DNA of 64,000 nt from Pseudomonadota bacterium. GTDB lineage: Bacteria > Pseudomonadota > Alphaproteobacteria > Puniceispirillales > Puniceispirillaceae. The stretch's first letter is position 1, and every line of letters begins with the position of its first letter. The stretch lies in the NCBI GenBank assembly GCA_027620495.1, contig JAQCEA010000005.1, forward strand, positions 79,354 through 143,353, in the 5' to 3' direction. The translations under genes and the position numbers were made by a program. This document shows positions 43,125-52,739 of this stretch, in pieces. The notes beneath the pieces are model-generated. The model saw only the letters and a list, made by a program, of their open reading frames with translations. It was not told where the DNA came from and searched no databases.

Positions 43125-44012
43125 GTGAAACGCAAAAGAAAAAATAACATGACAAAATTACTTGGTGAAGTGAGATCTCAACGGCTACTAATGCTTTATA
43201 GAGAGCGAAGGTATCGCGAATTAAATTCTGAAATATTTACCCTTGCCAAAAAGTTTCCAAATGATTTTTTCTTACACAACTTAGGCGGTATCGTAGCGGC
43301 GCAAACCCAACTTACCGATCGTGCAATTAAATACCTCAAGCGCGCAATGAGCCTCAAACCTGAAGCAAGCGAACCGTTTGTTAACATCGGATATTTGTAT
43401 TTAAACACCAACAAGCCGAAAGAAGCGCTGAATGCATTTTTGCGCGCTCAATCTCTCGACCAAAAGAATGTTGAAGCTCAGATTGGCAGAGGACTAGCGT
43501 TACAGAGCTTAGAGCAATACCCTAAGTCCATTGAGGTATTCAGAACCATTCAAAAAACTACGCCAAACGATTCCCGCATTTGTTACCACATTGGAAACAC
43601 TTATCAAAAAATGGGACAACTAGACGATGCAATTGTTGCACTCAAAAAATCGGTCGCACTTAACCCTAACTTTTTTGAAGCACAAAACAACCTTGGTCAT
43701 GTTTTTTTGGATAAAGGGGTTTACCAGGACGCCAGCATTGCATTCAAAAACGCTATTAAAATCAGACCTCAAAGTGCTGGTGCACACTGCAACCTTGGGA
43801 ATGCTCTGACTAACATAGACACAAATGAGGCAATCAATGCCTACAATAACTCGTTAGCTATTGAACCCAAGGATATGAACGTTCATGTCAATCTCATCTC
43901 TTTGTTGATTGAAAAAAATCGACTCCACGATATTTTTCAAGCCTTTAGAAAAGCAATTAAGATAAACCCCCAAAGTCAGCGATTTTGTTTAACAACATCG
44001 GCATCTCAATGA
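43125..44012 (+). CDS. TPR-sulfotransferase, N-terminal part (split by frameshift)
   Basis: This frame encodes 295 residues made of consecutive tetratricopeptide repeats, for example IKYLKRAMSLKPEASEPFVN followed by IGYLYLNTNKPKEALNAF. The last about seven residues after INPQS do not fit the repeat. The next frame, overlapping from 43985, resumes the TPR phase and leads to a sulfotransferase domain, so the two were probably one gene of about 690 codons. The frame change is at AAACCCCC (43964-43971). Start is GTG 43125 or ATG 43149. Composition is AT-rich, unlike the neighbours, indicating acquisition by transfer. Confidence 0.75.
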   Translation: MKRKRKNNMTKLLGEVRSQRLLMLYRERRYRELNSEIFTLAKKFPNDFFLHNLGGIVAAQTQLTDRAIKYLKRAMSLKPEASEPFVNIGYLYLNTNKPKEALNAFLRAQSLDQKNVEAQIGRGLALQSLEQYPKSIEVFRTIQKTTPNDSRICYHIGNTYQKMGQLDDAIVALKKSVALNPNFFEAQNNLGHVFLDKGVYQDASIAFKNAIKIRPQSAGAHCNLGNALTNIDTNEAINAYNNSLAIEPKDMNVHVNLISLLIEKNRLHDIFQAFRKAIKINPQSQRFCLTTSASQ

Positions 44013-45202
44013 TGCAGCAGGGACAGATCAGTAAAGCCATGGCGTATTTTCAACAGGCAGTTAAATCTGATGCAAATTTTGCGTATGCATATGCTAATTT
44101 GGGGTTCATTTTCCAGAGCCAAGGCGATTTCACAGCAGCTAAAAAAAGCTTTAAACAAGCCATAACAAAAAAAACAGATTATGCTCTCGCACATCGTATG
44201 GCTATTAATCTTCAACGATCAAAAGTGAAAAATCTTTGGATCAATCAAATGTTGAGCGTTTACCAGTCAGCAAATCTAAAAGCCGACGACAAAGCCCAAA
44301 TTTGCTTCGCTTTAGCAGTTGCTCATGAAAAAAATTTAAAATTTGATCTTGCTGCAGAATACTACGAAAAGGCCAACAAACACCGTTATCAAGCGCTAAA
44401 TTACGACTTTCGAGACGACCTCAAAAAGTTTGACGCAATTAAAGAAATCGTCGGCAAATTCTCAACAATAAAATTTTATCCAAAGAGTCATGCACCGACT
44501 ATACCAATATTTATTGTTGGGATGCCACGCTCTGGCACGACATTAACAGAGAACATAATCTCTGCGCATTCAAACGTTTTTCCAGGCGGTGAACTTGAAC
44601 TGTTTTTCAAACTAGCAGATAAGATAGTTTCAAAAGCGCTTGTCCCTGAAAGTTCAACGCTACAAAGAATTCGTGACTCTTACTTTGAGAATTTGAAAAA
44701 AATTGCTCCTCATTCAAAATTTATCACTGATAAACTACCTCACAATTTCATGCATGTCTGGCTAATTGCACTCTTACTACCAGAGGCAAAAATAATCGAC
44801 ATTAGCAGATCGCCCGCTGCGGTGTGCTGGTCGAATTATACAAATTATTTCTCAGGTTCATCTCATGGTTACAGTTGCAATCTCTCCAACTTGATTGAAT
44901 ATCACAGACTTTACGCAGAATTAATGGAGTCTTGGCGGCAAAAATTTCCACATCAAATTTTTTCAATAAAGTACGAGGCCCTAGTAGAAAACTTGGAGCA
45001 AAACGCCAGAAATCTTATCTCTTTTATAGGCCTGAATTGGGAAGATGCTTGTTTGAAGCCAGAACTCAATGACAGGCTAGTTCTAACCGCTTCCAGTCAA
45101 CAAGTCAGGCAAACTGTTTACTCAGGCAGTTCGGAGAAATGGAAGCACTTTGAGCCTTATCTGGATAGGAAATTTGATATTTTCTCTCAGTCAGGCAAAT
45201 GA
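43985..45202 (+). CDS. TPR-sulfotransferase, C-terminal part with PAPS-binding domain
   Basis: About 75 residues of TPR sequence (ISKAMAYFQQAVKSDANFAY, then YANLGFIFQSQGDF) precede a Sulfotransfer-type domain. The PAPS 5'-phosphosulfate loop is IFIVGMPRSGTTLTENII at about residues 176-193 and the 3'-phosphate region is IIDISRSPAAVCWSNY near residue 275. Such TPR-sulfotransferases transfer sulfate from PAPS to an unidentified acceptor, perhaps a glycan or protein. If translation begins at TTG 43985 the sulfotransferase alone could still be made. No glycan locus is adjacent. Confidence 0.82.
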   Translation: MFNNIGISMMQQGQISKAMAYFQQAVKSDANFAYAYANLGFIFQSQGDFTAAKKSFKQAITKKTDYALAHRMAINLQRSKVKNLWINQMLSVYQSANLKADDKAQICFALAVAHEKNLKFDLAAEYYEKANKHRYQALNYDFRDDLKKFDAIKEIVGKFSTIKFYPKSHAPTIPIFIVGMPRSGTTLTENIISAHSNVFPGGELELFFKLADKIVSKALVPESSTLQRIRDSYFENLKKIAPHSKFITDKLPHNFMHVWLIALLLPEAKIIDISRSPAAVCWSNYTNYFSGSSHGYSCNLSNLIEYHRLYAELMESWRQKFPHQIFSIKYEALVENLEQNARNLISFIGLNWEDACLKPELNDRLVLTASSQQVRQTVYSGSSEKWKHFEPYLDRKFDIFSQSGK

Positions 45203-45262
45203 CTTTTTTCTTCCAAGTTGCAAATTTCACAAAACAGTTCTCAGACCCCAACATGATTTAAG

Positions 45263-45877
45263 TTAATTGTCGATATAATTTGGCAGGCTAAATTCGGCAT
45301 TTTCGACAGGCAGGCCAAAAGCCATATTTTGCAATGTCACGCTGGTTTGTATGCCGGCCACATCCTCTACAATCCATCGGCGTAGCTGAAACGGGCTGTC
45401 GGTAAATTCCAATGTCAGACGACCCGCCCCTTCGCCGCTGTCTTTATGAATGGCAATCTGCGTGATACCGCCAGCGCGCTCTGTCACAATCGTTTCATAG
45501 CCAGCTGGCCGCAAAGATACAGGGTCAGCCAAAATGAGCGAAAGCGGCGTTTCACTGATCGGATAGCTGGTGACACGGCGTTCATCTGGCTGGTCGACAT
45601 GAAGCCATACAGGCGTGGTGATCAAATTAAGTGCTGGTTCACTGTTATAGGTGATTTTTAGGCGGCTTGGTCGGCGCATAACCATTTTGCCTTCTGCGGC
45701 CGACCCGTCCGACGCAATCTGAGTAAAATCAGCACGCATCGTTGTGACATTTGCAAACCAGCGTTCAGCCTGTTGCACAGCATCAGCGCCAGCTACCGGG
45801 CTATAGCCGATCAGCAGCCCCAACATGATCGTCACGAGGTGCCACCGGCGGTGTATCAACCGGGCCATTATGGTCAA
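45263..45877 (-). CDS. lolA: outer-membrane lipoprotein carrier protein LolA
   Basis: LolA ferries lipoproteins across the periplasm from LolCDE to LolB or the outer membrane. A basic N-terminus and hydrophobic core ending at GADA form a signal peptide; the mature part has WFANVTTMRADFTQIASDG, the pattern GKMVMRRPSRLKITY and LTLEFTDSPFQLRRW. TTG 45877 overlaps the ftsK stop as TTGA and is preceded by AAGGGGGG at a good distance; ATG 45868 is the alternative. ftsK-lolA is a conserved pair. Confidence 0.92.
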   Translation of the reverse strand: MTIMARLIHRRWHLVTIMLGLLIGYSPVAGADAVQQAERWFANVTTMRADFTQIASDGSAAEGKMVMRRPSRLKITYNSEPALNLITTPVWLHVDQPDERRVTSYPISETPLSLILADPVSLRPAGYETIVTERAGGITQIAIHKDSGEGAGRLTLEFTDSPFQLRRWIVEDVAGIQTSVTLQNMAFGLPVENAEFSLPNYIDN

Positions 45878-48204
45878 GACATCCCCCCTTGATCAGCGTC
45901 ATTGCTGATCAACACATCGCGCTTACCAACATGATTGGCGGCGCTGATCACCCCATTGCTCTCCATGTCTTCAATGATCGTGGCGGCGCGGTTATAGCCA
46001 ATTTTCAAATGCCGCTGGACAAAGCTTGTCGAGGCTTTTTGTTCACGCACAACAAGCTGAACCGCCTGTTCATACAAGCTGTTACCTGTTGGCATCTCGC
46101 CACCAAAAGATATTTCGGCTTCTTCGGCTGGGTCTTCAACCACCCGGTCATCATATTCCGGCTCGCCCTGTTGGCGCAGGAAATTTGCCACCGCTTCGAC
46201 CTCGCCATCATCGACAAATGGGCCATGCACCCGCACCACCCGGCCACCGCCTTCCATAAACAGCATATCACCGCGGCCCAAAAGCTGTTCGGCACCTTGT
46301 TCACCTAAAATTGTGCGGCTATCGATTCTAGAGGTAACCTGAAAGCTGATGCGGGTTGGAAAATTCGCCTTAATGGTGCCAGTGATCACATCAACTGATG
46401 GTCGTTGCGTGGCCATAATAACATGAATGCCAGCCGCCCGTGCCATTTGTGCCAGACGCTGGACCGCGGCTTCAATTTCCTTGCCAGCCACCAGCATCAG
46501 ATCAGCGACTTCATCGATAATCACAACAATGAACGGCAACGGCGCCAGATCCAGCACCTCTTCTTCATGCACAGGCTTGCCGGTTTCCGGGTCAAATCCA
46601 GTTTGCACACGCCGGGTCAGCACTTCGCCTTTGGCGCGGGCTTCGGCCAGCCGTTCATTATAGCCAGTGATATTACGCACACCCATTTTCGCCATATTGC
46701 GATAGCGGTTTTCCATTTCACGCACCGCCCATTTCAGCGCAGTTACTGCCTTTGATGGGTCAGTCACAACCGGGCTTAGCAGATGCGGGATACCGTCATA
46801 CACCGACAATTCAAGCATTTTTGGATCAATCATGATCATCCGGCAGGTATCTGGCGTATGCCGATAGAGCATCGAGAGAATCATCGCATTAATGCCAACC
46901 GATTTGCCCGACCCGGTGGTACCAGCCACCAATAAATGCGGCATTTTAGCCAGATCAACAATCACCGGTGCCCCGGCAATATCTTTGCCGAGCGCCATCG
47001 GCAAATTGGCCTGATCATGTGCCCAGCTATCATCATCTAGGATATCGCGCAGCATAACGGTCTGGCGATCTTCATTTGGCAATTCAATACCAATCACATT
47101 TTGCCCCGGCACCACCGCCACACGCACCGAAATTGCGCTCATTGAACGGGCAATATCATCGGCAAGGGAAATCACCCGCTGGGATTTGGTGCCGGGCGCT
47201 GGGTTCAGATCATATCTGGTGACAACTGGCCCATAGCGGACATCCGCGATCGACCCATTGACGCTGAAATCAGACAACACATTTTCCAGCGCTTCGGCAC
47301 GTGCTTGCAATGCTTGTTTTGATGGCCCGGACAAGGCCTTGCCGGGGGCATTTAACAAGCGGGCTGGCGGCAGGTGGAAACTACCACTGCTAGAAAAATC
47401 AAGGCTGTCCTGCCGGTTGTCTGTTTTGGCTGATTTTGCGGCTTTGGCCGGGCGCTGCGCTGTATTTAGCGTGCCAACCAGCACCGGTTCCTGCCGGGTT
47501 TTTGGGGCTGGTTTGGCGCGGCGCGGCGCTGGTGTCGCGCTAGCGGTTTGCGACCGTTTTGACATCAGCTTTTGGTATATCTGCCACAATTTTGCGGTAC
47601 CTGCCGCGATCAATGACAATGGTGCTTGTACCACCGCCCATTCGCGCCGCGATAATGCCGCCACCCAAATCCATAAAACAGCGCCCAAAAAGCTAAAGCC
47701 AGCGCCAACATAATGGATGGTTTCAAGCCCCATAAGGGGCGGTACCGGACGCAAAAACCGCATTGTGATTCCGACCAGCACGGCGCCAACAGCACCGCCA
47801 TTATCACTGACTTCGCCGCCATCAAACCCATATAGACCCGCCGCCACAAGCGCAACGCTAAGCGGCCATAATAGCAAACGCCATTCTGGTCGGGTCAGCG
47901 GCTGTTTACGAAGTAAATGCACCCCCCAGAAAATCGGCGTAACGGCCAGCAAAAATGCGGCAAGGCCAGCCCCGCCATATAAAATTGACGCGATATTGGC
48001 ACCGGCACTGCCCAGCACATTTAACACCGGTGCGTTCGACACCCGGTTAAAGGATGGGTCATGCGTACCAGCACTGGCCAAGGCAACACATAATGCGGCC
48101 CCGGCAATCACCAGCGCCAGCCCGACAATTTCCATCACCCGCCGCCGCAAAAATTGCGCCAATGCTGGGGATAAAACAGGCTTTTTATCGTCGCTCACTG
48201 CCAT
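45874..48204 (-). CDS. ftsK: DNA translocase FtsK
   Basis: FtsK is anchored in the divisome and pumps DNA towards dif, where it activates XerCD. About four hydrophobic segments occupy the first about 200 residues, then a basic/Ala-Pro linker, then the motor domain with Walker A VAGTTGSGKSVGINAM near residue 424 and Walker B PFIVVIIDEVADLM. The DNA-reading gamma domain is the winged helix at the end (QRHLKIGYNRAATIIEDME). The 776-residue length is typical. It lies 24 bases downstream of the aminotransferase gene. Confidence 0.97.
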   Translation of the reverse strand: MAVSDDKKPVLSPALAQFLRRRVMEIVGLALVIAGAALCVALASAGTHDPSFNRVSNAPVLNVLGSAGANIASILYGGAGLAAFLLAVTPIFWGVHLLRKQPLTRPEWRLLLWPLSVALVAAGLYGFDGGEVSDNGGAVGAVLVGITMRFLRPVPPLMGLETIHYVGAGFSFLGAVLWIWVAALSRREWAVVQAPLSLIAAGTAKLWQIYQKLMSKRSQTASATPAPRRAKPAPKTRQEPVLVGTLNTAQRPAKAAKSAKTDNRQDSLDFSSSGSFHLPPARLLNAPGKALSGPSKQALQARAEALENVLSDFSVNGSIADVRYGPVVTRYDLNPAPGTKSQRVISLADDIARSMSAISVRVAVVPGQNVIGIELPNEDRQTVMLRDILDDDSWAHDQANLPMALGKDIAGAPVIVDLAKMPHLLVAGTTGSGKSVGINAMILSMLYRHTPDTCRMIMIDPKMLELSVYDGIPHLLSPVVTDPSKAVTALKWAVREMENRYRNMAKMGVRNITGYNERLAEARAKGEVLTRRVQTGFDPETGKPVHEEEVLDLAPLPFIVVIIDEVADLMLVAGKEIEAAVQRLAQMARAAGIHVIMATQRPSVDVITGTIKANFPTRISFQVTSRIDSRTILGEQGAEQLLGRGDMLFMEGGGRVVRVHGPFVDDGEVEAVANFLRQQGEPEYDDRVVEDPAEEAEISFGGEMPTGNSLYEQAVQLVVREQKASTSFVQRHLKIGYNRAATIIEDMESNGVISAANHVGKRDVLISNDADQGGMS

Positions 48205-48228
48205 CTATTCTGGGACCCTTTATGCTGA

Positions 48229-49422
48229 TTATGGCTGTTGGTAAATTTTTGCAATGCGGCGGATCGCTGTATCGGTACGGTCTGCATCATGCACCAGTGC
48301 CACCCGCACATAGCCACTGCCCGGATTGCCAGAATCGGTTGTCACCGCCATAAAACTGCCGGGCAGGGCGCGTACCGCTTGTTCCGCCATCAACCGTTGC
48401 ACAAAATCAATATCATCATCAACTTTCAACCATAAGAAAAATCCGCCATCTGGCGGGGTGATGCGCAAATGCGCCGCCGCGATATCAAAATTTGCATTAT
48501 AATAAGATCTAATCACCGCCACATGGTCATCATCATCATATAAATCTGCCGCCACTTCCAGCAATGGCGTTGGTACCAAACTGCCGCCATTCCCGATAAT
48601 TTTCAAATATTGGCTGATCACGCTATGATCACCAACCATAAATCCCGCACGCAAACCAGCCGCCCCAGATCGTTTTGACAGTGAGTTTAACACAACCAGA
48701 TTGCGCAGCGGGTCCAGACCAGATGAATCGGCGGCAAGTGCGGCGGCGGCCTCGATCATGCCAGGCGGTGGTTGATGCCGCCAGATATCGCTGTAGCATT
48801 CATCCATCACCACAAGAAAATCATGCTGGCGTGCCAATGAAAGCGCCATTTTCAGATAATCTAAATCCATGATGCTGCCATGCGGGTTGGTTGGGCTGCA
48901 TAAATATAGCAATGTTGTACGCGCTAGAATATCGGCATCAACCGCGGCTAGATCAGGCAAAAAATTATGGTTGGCTCCACTGTTCAGAAACTGAATTTCT
49001 GCACCGCTTGCCAATGCCCCGGCCCGCCACGCATGATAAAATGGGTTGGTCACCAACGCCACGGCATTTGGCTTTGTGCCAGCAACAAGATGCCCCAAAA
49101 GATGCAGTGGTTCACGGGTACCCGGCACCGGAATAATTTGCCCGTCATCAGCCAATTGGCTGGCGGCTGGCCAGCGCCGGTCAATATAATTTTGAACCGC
49201 GCCAATAAACCGGGCATTGCCGGTTGCCTTTGGATAGAATTGCCAGGCTGCATTATGTTTGGCAACACTGTCCAGCAAGAGTTGACAGGGCGGCATTTGC
49301 GGTTCGCCAATCGACATATCAAGCATTGGCAAGCTGGGATGGGGGGCAATCGGCTCAAGGATAGAGCGCAGCTGCACAAACATATTGCCATCAAAAATAG
49401 CATGCGATGGATTGAGTTTCAT
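48229..49422 (-). CDS. dapC: class I aminotransferase, probable succinyldiaminopimelate transaminase
   Basis: This PLP enzyme of fold type I has the Schiff-base lysine in VLNSLSKRSGAAGLRAGF near residue 237, YLCSPTNPHGSIMD (PLP/substrate asparagine) near residue 168 and VRVALVHD at the end. The opening LDMSIGEPQMPPCQLL is typical of the DapC-like group. Alphaproteobacteria commonly carry this gene directly before ftsK, and dapF and asd in the same window belong to the same pathway, supporting but not proving the DapC assignment. Confidence 0.82.
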   Translation of the reverse strand: MKLNPSHAIFDGNMFVQLRSILEPIAPHPSLPMLDMSIGEPQMPPCQLLLDSVAKHNAAWQFYPKATGNARFIGAVQNYIDRRWPAASQLADDGQIIPVPGTREPLHLLGHLVAGTKPNAVALVTNPFYHAWRAGALASGAEIQFLNSGANHNFLPDLAAVDADILARTTLLYLCSPTNPHGSIMDLDYLKMALSLARQHDFLVVMDECYSDIWRHQPPPGMIEAAAALAADSSGLDPLRNLVVLNSLSKRSGAAGLRAGFMVGDHSVISQYLKIIGNGGSLVPTPLLEVAADLYDDDDHVAVIRSYYNANFDIAAAHLRITPPDGGFFLWLKVDDDIDFVQRLMAEQAVRALPGSFMAVTTDSGNPGSGYVRVALVHDADRTDTAIRRIAKIYQQP

Positions 49423-49620
49423 AAGCTGTCTGTTGCTCCAAAATGACCATGCCAGAAACCGGCAAAAAAGGTTAACAATAGCGATCGGTGATTATCTGTT
49501 GTCATTGGTAACGCATGACACACCAAGGGGCAATCTTAAGTCACTGGTAAAACCATGTGATTTTTGTAAACTGGTGGACGCAACCCTGTAACTGATAATT
49601 CCGGCACAAAAGGCCAGCTT

Positions 49621-50163
49621 GTGATGACGTTGACACCTGCCATTTTTCTTGATCGGGATAACACCCTGACAATCGATGAAGGCTTTAGTTTCGAAATTGA
49701 AAAATTTCAATGGGTGAGTGGCGCCCCGCTGGCATTAAACGCCTTTCACCAAGCCGGCATACCAGTTTTTATTGTGACCAATCAGGGCGGCATTGGCTGC
49801 GGGCTTTTCACCGTGGATGAGATGCATTTATTTCATCAGCATTTGCAAAAAATGGCCCGGTCAGTTGGCGGTGAAATAAAGGATATTGCCTATTGTCCGC
49901 ATCACCCGCTTGCTGTTACCGAGGCGATGAAAACACCATGCCGATGTCGCAAGCCCGAACCCGGCCTTTTATTTGACCTTGCCGATAAATGGCAACTTGA
50001 CCTTGGCCGATCGGTGATGGTCGGCGACCGGAATAGTGACGTTGAAGCCGGACAACGGGCCGGCTGTCACAGCTATCTTTTTGATGGTGATGATCTCAAT
50101 CGGCTGGCCCAGCAGATTATTGCCACGCATTTTCACCCAAATGGCAAAACATATGATGTCTGA
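49621..50163 (+). CDS. GmhB-like HAD phosphatase
   Basis: The HAD nucleophile motif is AIFLDRDNTLT near residues 8-18 (the usual DRDGT reads DRDNT). FIVTNQGGIGCG is motif II, and YCPHHP with CRCRKPEPGL supplies the zinc-binding Cys/His set seen in D,D-heptose 1,7-bisphosphate phosphatases. MVGDRNSDVEAGQRAG is motif IV. GmhB family members make ADP-heptose for lipopolysaccharide, but histidinol-phosphatases share the motifs, so the substrate is uncertain. GTG 49621 has AAAGG upstream; ATG 49624 is the alternative. The 3' end overlaps ubiH. Confidence 0.85.
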   Translation: MMTLTPAIFLDRDNTLTIDEGFSFEIEKFQWVSGAPLALNAFHQAGIPVFIVTNQGGIGCGLFTVDEMHLFHQHLQKMARSVGGEIKDIAYCPHHPLAVTEAMKTPCRCRKPEPGLLFDLADKWQLDLGRSVMVGDRNSDVEAGQRAGCHSYLFDGDDLNRLAQQIIATHFHPNGKTYDV

Positions 50164-51373
50164 AATTGGAATTGTTGGCGGCGGCCTGACTGGCGTGATG
50201 ATGGCGGTAACGCTGTCACATTGTTCGGAAACGGTAACACTTGTGACGCAAGCACCACCCACAGCAAAACCCCGTCATGATGACAACCGCACCACCACCA
50301 TACATGCCGCTGGTAAAGCCATGCTCGAAGCTTTAGGGGTCTGGTCACAATTACCAAAAGCCGCAATCCCGGTGACCCGCATTATGGTTGCCGAGGGGCC
50401 AATCCAGACCGGGCGCATGGCACGCCGCCAACAGGAATTTGGTCTTAGCTGGCAAGACGCTGACCACCCTATGGCCTATGTTGTTGATAATGCGGCCTTG
50501 CTCGAGGCGCTTGGTCATGCCCTAGCTAAACGGCCAGTAACGGTAATACAGCCAGCCACGGTAACCGGCATGGAATTGGTCGCTGGCAAAGCCCATTTGA
50601 ATTGCACCGATATAAATCTGCCTGATTTTGATCTTGTCATTGCCTGTGACGGGGCAAAAAGCCAGCTCGTTGCCGCCAGCCAGTTGCGAAAATTCACCTC
50701 GGCCCACCGACAAACAGCAATCGTTGGTAGTTTGGCGCTGGAACGCCCCCATGACAACACCGCATTTCAACGATTTTTGCCAGATGGCCCGATCGCCCTG
50801 ATGCCATCAGGTGACCATCTAGCCTCGCTTGTCTGGACCTTGCCAAAACAAACCGCTGAAACATTATTAAGCGCGGATGATGATGTATTTGATCAGGCGT
50901 GTAATGATGCCTTTGGATCACATCTTGGTATACTGCGTGTTGTTGGCAAACGATTTGGCTGGCCTTTGCAACCCACATGGATGCCAAAGCTCGGCACTGA
51001 CCAGCTATTGTTTGCCGGTGATGCCGGACATCACATACATCCACTTGCCGGACAAGGATATAATCTAGCCCTAGCCGATGCCGCCGTCTTGGCCGATTGT
51101 ATCGCCAAGGCCCATCGGCGCGGTCTGTCAGCAGGCCATGCATCTGTCAGGCAGGCCTATCAGCGGGGCCGACAAATTGAAATCGCCGCCATGACAGCTG
51201 TTAACAGTGGCCTGAACGCGATGATGTCCTATGCACCAAACCCACTGGCTAAACTGGCTGGTATGGGGATGACCCTGATCAACGCCAGCCCGGCAAAAAA
51301 CCTGTTTCAATCAATTGCGCGCGGCGGTGTGCTGGCCCGGGCCAATTTACTTGACGGGCGCTTGCCAGATTAA
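50153..51373 (+). CDS. UbiH/UbiF/VisC-family FAD monooxygenase
   Basis: This class A flavoprotein hydroxylase has GIVGGGLTGVMMAV at the N-terminus (FAD dinucleotide fold), a DG motif in LVIACDGAKSQLVAAS and the FAD ribityl-binding LFAGDAGHHIHPLAGQGYNL near residue 280. Relatives hydroxylate the ubiquinone ring; alphaproteobacteria use one to three such enzymes, so the exact carbon position cannot be told. The frame extends to 50036 but ATG 50153/50156 fits the family; the start lies inside the HAD gene by 8 to 11 bases. Its stop overlaps that of the convergent DUF971 gene as TTAA. Confidence 0.85.
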   Translation: MMSEIGIVGGGLTGVMMAVTLSHCSETVTLVTQAPPTAKPRHDDNRTTTIHAAGKAMLEALGVWSQLPKAAIPVTRIMVAEGPIQTGRMARRQQEFGLSWQDADHPMAYVVDNAALLEALGHALAKRPVTVIQPATVTGMELVAGKAHLNCTDINLPDFDLVIACDGAKSQLVAASQLRKFTSAHRQTAIVGSLALERPHDNTAFQRFLPDGPIALMPSGDHLASLVWTLPKQTAETLLSADDDVFDQACNDAFGSHLGILRVVGKRFGWPLQPTWMPKLGTDQLLFAGDAGHHIHPLAGQGYNLALADAAVLADCIAKAHRRGLSAGHASVRQAYQRGRQIEIAAMTAVNSGLNAMMSYAPNPLAKLAGMGMTLINASPAKNLFQSIARGGVLARANLLDGRLPD

Positions 51374-51738
51374 TGTCGGCTACCGCCAGCCGCCGCCAGC
51401 CGTTCCAGATAATCAGCAAGCAATTGTTGCTGACGCTGGCCATAATCATATAAAATATCCCAGCTAAAAAGCCCGGTATCATGTCCATCGCTAAAGCTGA
51501 TCCGAATGGCATAATTGCCAACCGGTTCAAGTGCTGAAATGGTAACATGGGCCTTGCCAGCAGGCGTGGTTTTTTGCCCGACCCCATGGCCTTGAACCTC
51601 GGCCGAGGGTGATTCAACCCGCAGTAATTCAGCCGACAATGTGGTTTCATACCCATTGTCAAATTTCACAAACAGGCTGTCTTTACCCTTTGATAAACGG
51701 ATTTCTTCGGGCCATAGCGTGGTTGGTTCTGCTGTCAT
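51370..51738 (-). CDS. DUF971 domain protein
   Basis: The product matches the GBBH-like N-terminal (DUF971) domain: LWPEEIRLSKGKDSLFVKF, ETTLSAELLRVESPSAEVQG and RISFSDGHDTGLFSWDILYD. Such small proteins are linked to Fe-S metabolism or carry the N-terminal domain of gamma-butyrobetaine hydroxylases; their role is not settled. ATG 51738 has GGGTGA upstream; ATG 51750 is possible. Its final bases overlap the ubiH stop. Confidence 0.85.
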   Translation of the reverse strand: MTAEPTTLWPEEIRLSKGKDSLFVKFDNGYETTLSAELLRVESPSAEVQGHGVGQKTTPAGKAHVTISALEPVGNYAIRISFSDGHDTGLFSWDILYDYGQRQQQLLADYLERLAAAGGSRH

Positions 51739-51792
51739 GATTTCACCCATTTTTGCGCGCGGATAAGCGGCCTTGTCATGCCGCCCATCGCC

Positions 51793-52011
51793 CTATTCAT
51801 CATCAGCAAGATCGCGGGCTTCCTCAAGCAACATGATCGGCACACCAGCACGTACCGGAAAGGCTTTGCGTGCCTGCTGGCTGATCAATTCTTGGCGCGC
51901 CCTATCATAATGCAGCGCACTGCGGGTCAGCGGACATACCAGCACGTCAAGAAGCCGTGGATCAACATCAGCCTGATTTTGCTGATTCGCGTTTGTATCA
52001 GTGTCGGGCAT
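51793..52011 (-). CDS. Trm112-like small protein
   Basis: The C-terminal about 55 residues ([39 protein letters not shown]) are the Trm112/UPF0434 domain. In bacteria these proteins may activate methyltransferases or serve other partners. ATG 52011 has GGAGG seven bases upstream and lies inside the preceding LON gene by 14 bases, so translation is coupled. The frame is open slightly further upstream, but without a ribosome binding site. Confidence 0.85.
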   Translation of the reverse strand: MPDTDTNANQQNQADVDPRLLDVLVCPLTRSALHYDRARQELISQQARKAFPVRAGVPIMLLEEARDLADDE

Positions 52012-52675
52012 CTTGACCTCCATTATCCTCATGTAATGCCATTTCCATCATCGCGATTAGCAAATCAGCACGTGTCGATGAATCATTTGCCTCAAGCAAC
52101 GCCTGTTTTTCAGCCACCTCAAATGGGCAGACCATTGATAAAGTTGCCAGAAGCTGATCATTATTTGACTGTTCGATTTGCGACCAATCAGCATCAAACC
52201 CTTTGAGCTTGAAATATTGTTTCATCACCGCAATCAGAGGTTGCCGGTCAATCGGGCTTGTATCTGCCTGCAAATCAGCCTGAAATTCATCCCAGTCAAC
52301 CTCGGCATGGCGAAACCCGGCAGGCTGGAGCCGCTGATCCAACAACCGAAACCGGCTAACCCCGGTCAGCGCAATCAAATAGCGTTGATCTTCAGTTTCC
52401 TGAAAATAGGTGATCCGCCCCGCACAGCCAATTGAAAATAGCCCGGGCACTGGCTGGTTTTGGCTTTGTCTGGCCTGATCATCTTCGGTTGGCTGGACCA
52501 TGCCAATTAGCCTGCTGGGACTGGCCAATGCGGCATCGACCATCGCTAGGTAGCGTGGCTCAAAAATATTTAACGGTAAATGGCCGCCCGGCAAAAGCAG
52601 TGCGCTTGGCAGCGGAAACATCGGGATGGTCGCTGGCAAATCATCACCGCTAAAGGCTGGCATATCCTGTGTCAT
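51998..52675 (-). CDS. LON substrate-binding domain protein
   Basis: This is a stand-alone Lon N-terminal domain of about 225 residues: [50 protein letters not shown] and the RFRLLDQ motif. It lacks ATPase and protease domains, as is usual for this group. ATG 52675 is preceded by GTGAGG; GTG 52690 is the outer limit. Together with the Trm112-like and thioredoxin-TPR genes it forms a small quality-control cluster common in alphaproteobacteria. Confidence 0.88.
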   Translation of the reverse strand: MTQDMPAFSGDDLPATIPMFPLPSALLLPGGHLPLNIFEPRYLAMVDAALASPSRLIGMVQPTEDDQARQSQNQPVPGLFSIGCAGRITYFQETEDQRYLIALTGVSRFRLLDQRLQPAGFRHAEVDWDEFQADLQADTSPIDRQPLIAVMKQYFKLKGFDADWSQIEQSNNDQLLATLSMVCPFEVAEKQALLEANDSSTRADLLIAMMEMALHEDNGGQDARH

Positions 52676-52739
52676 CTTGGTGATCCTCACCTTATCGGGT
52701 TATTGTCATGGCTAGCGTTGGTAAAAACATCCTATCAGT

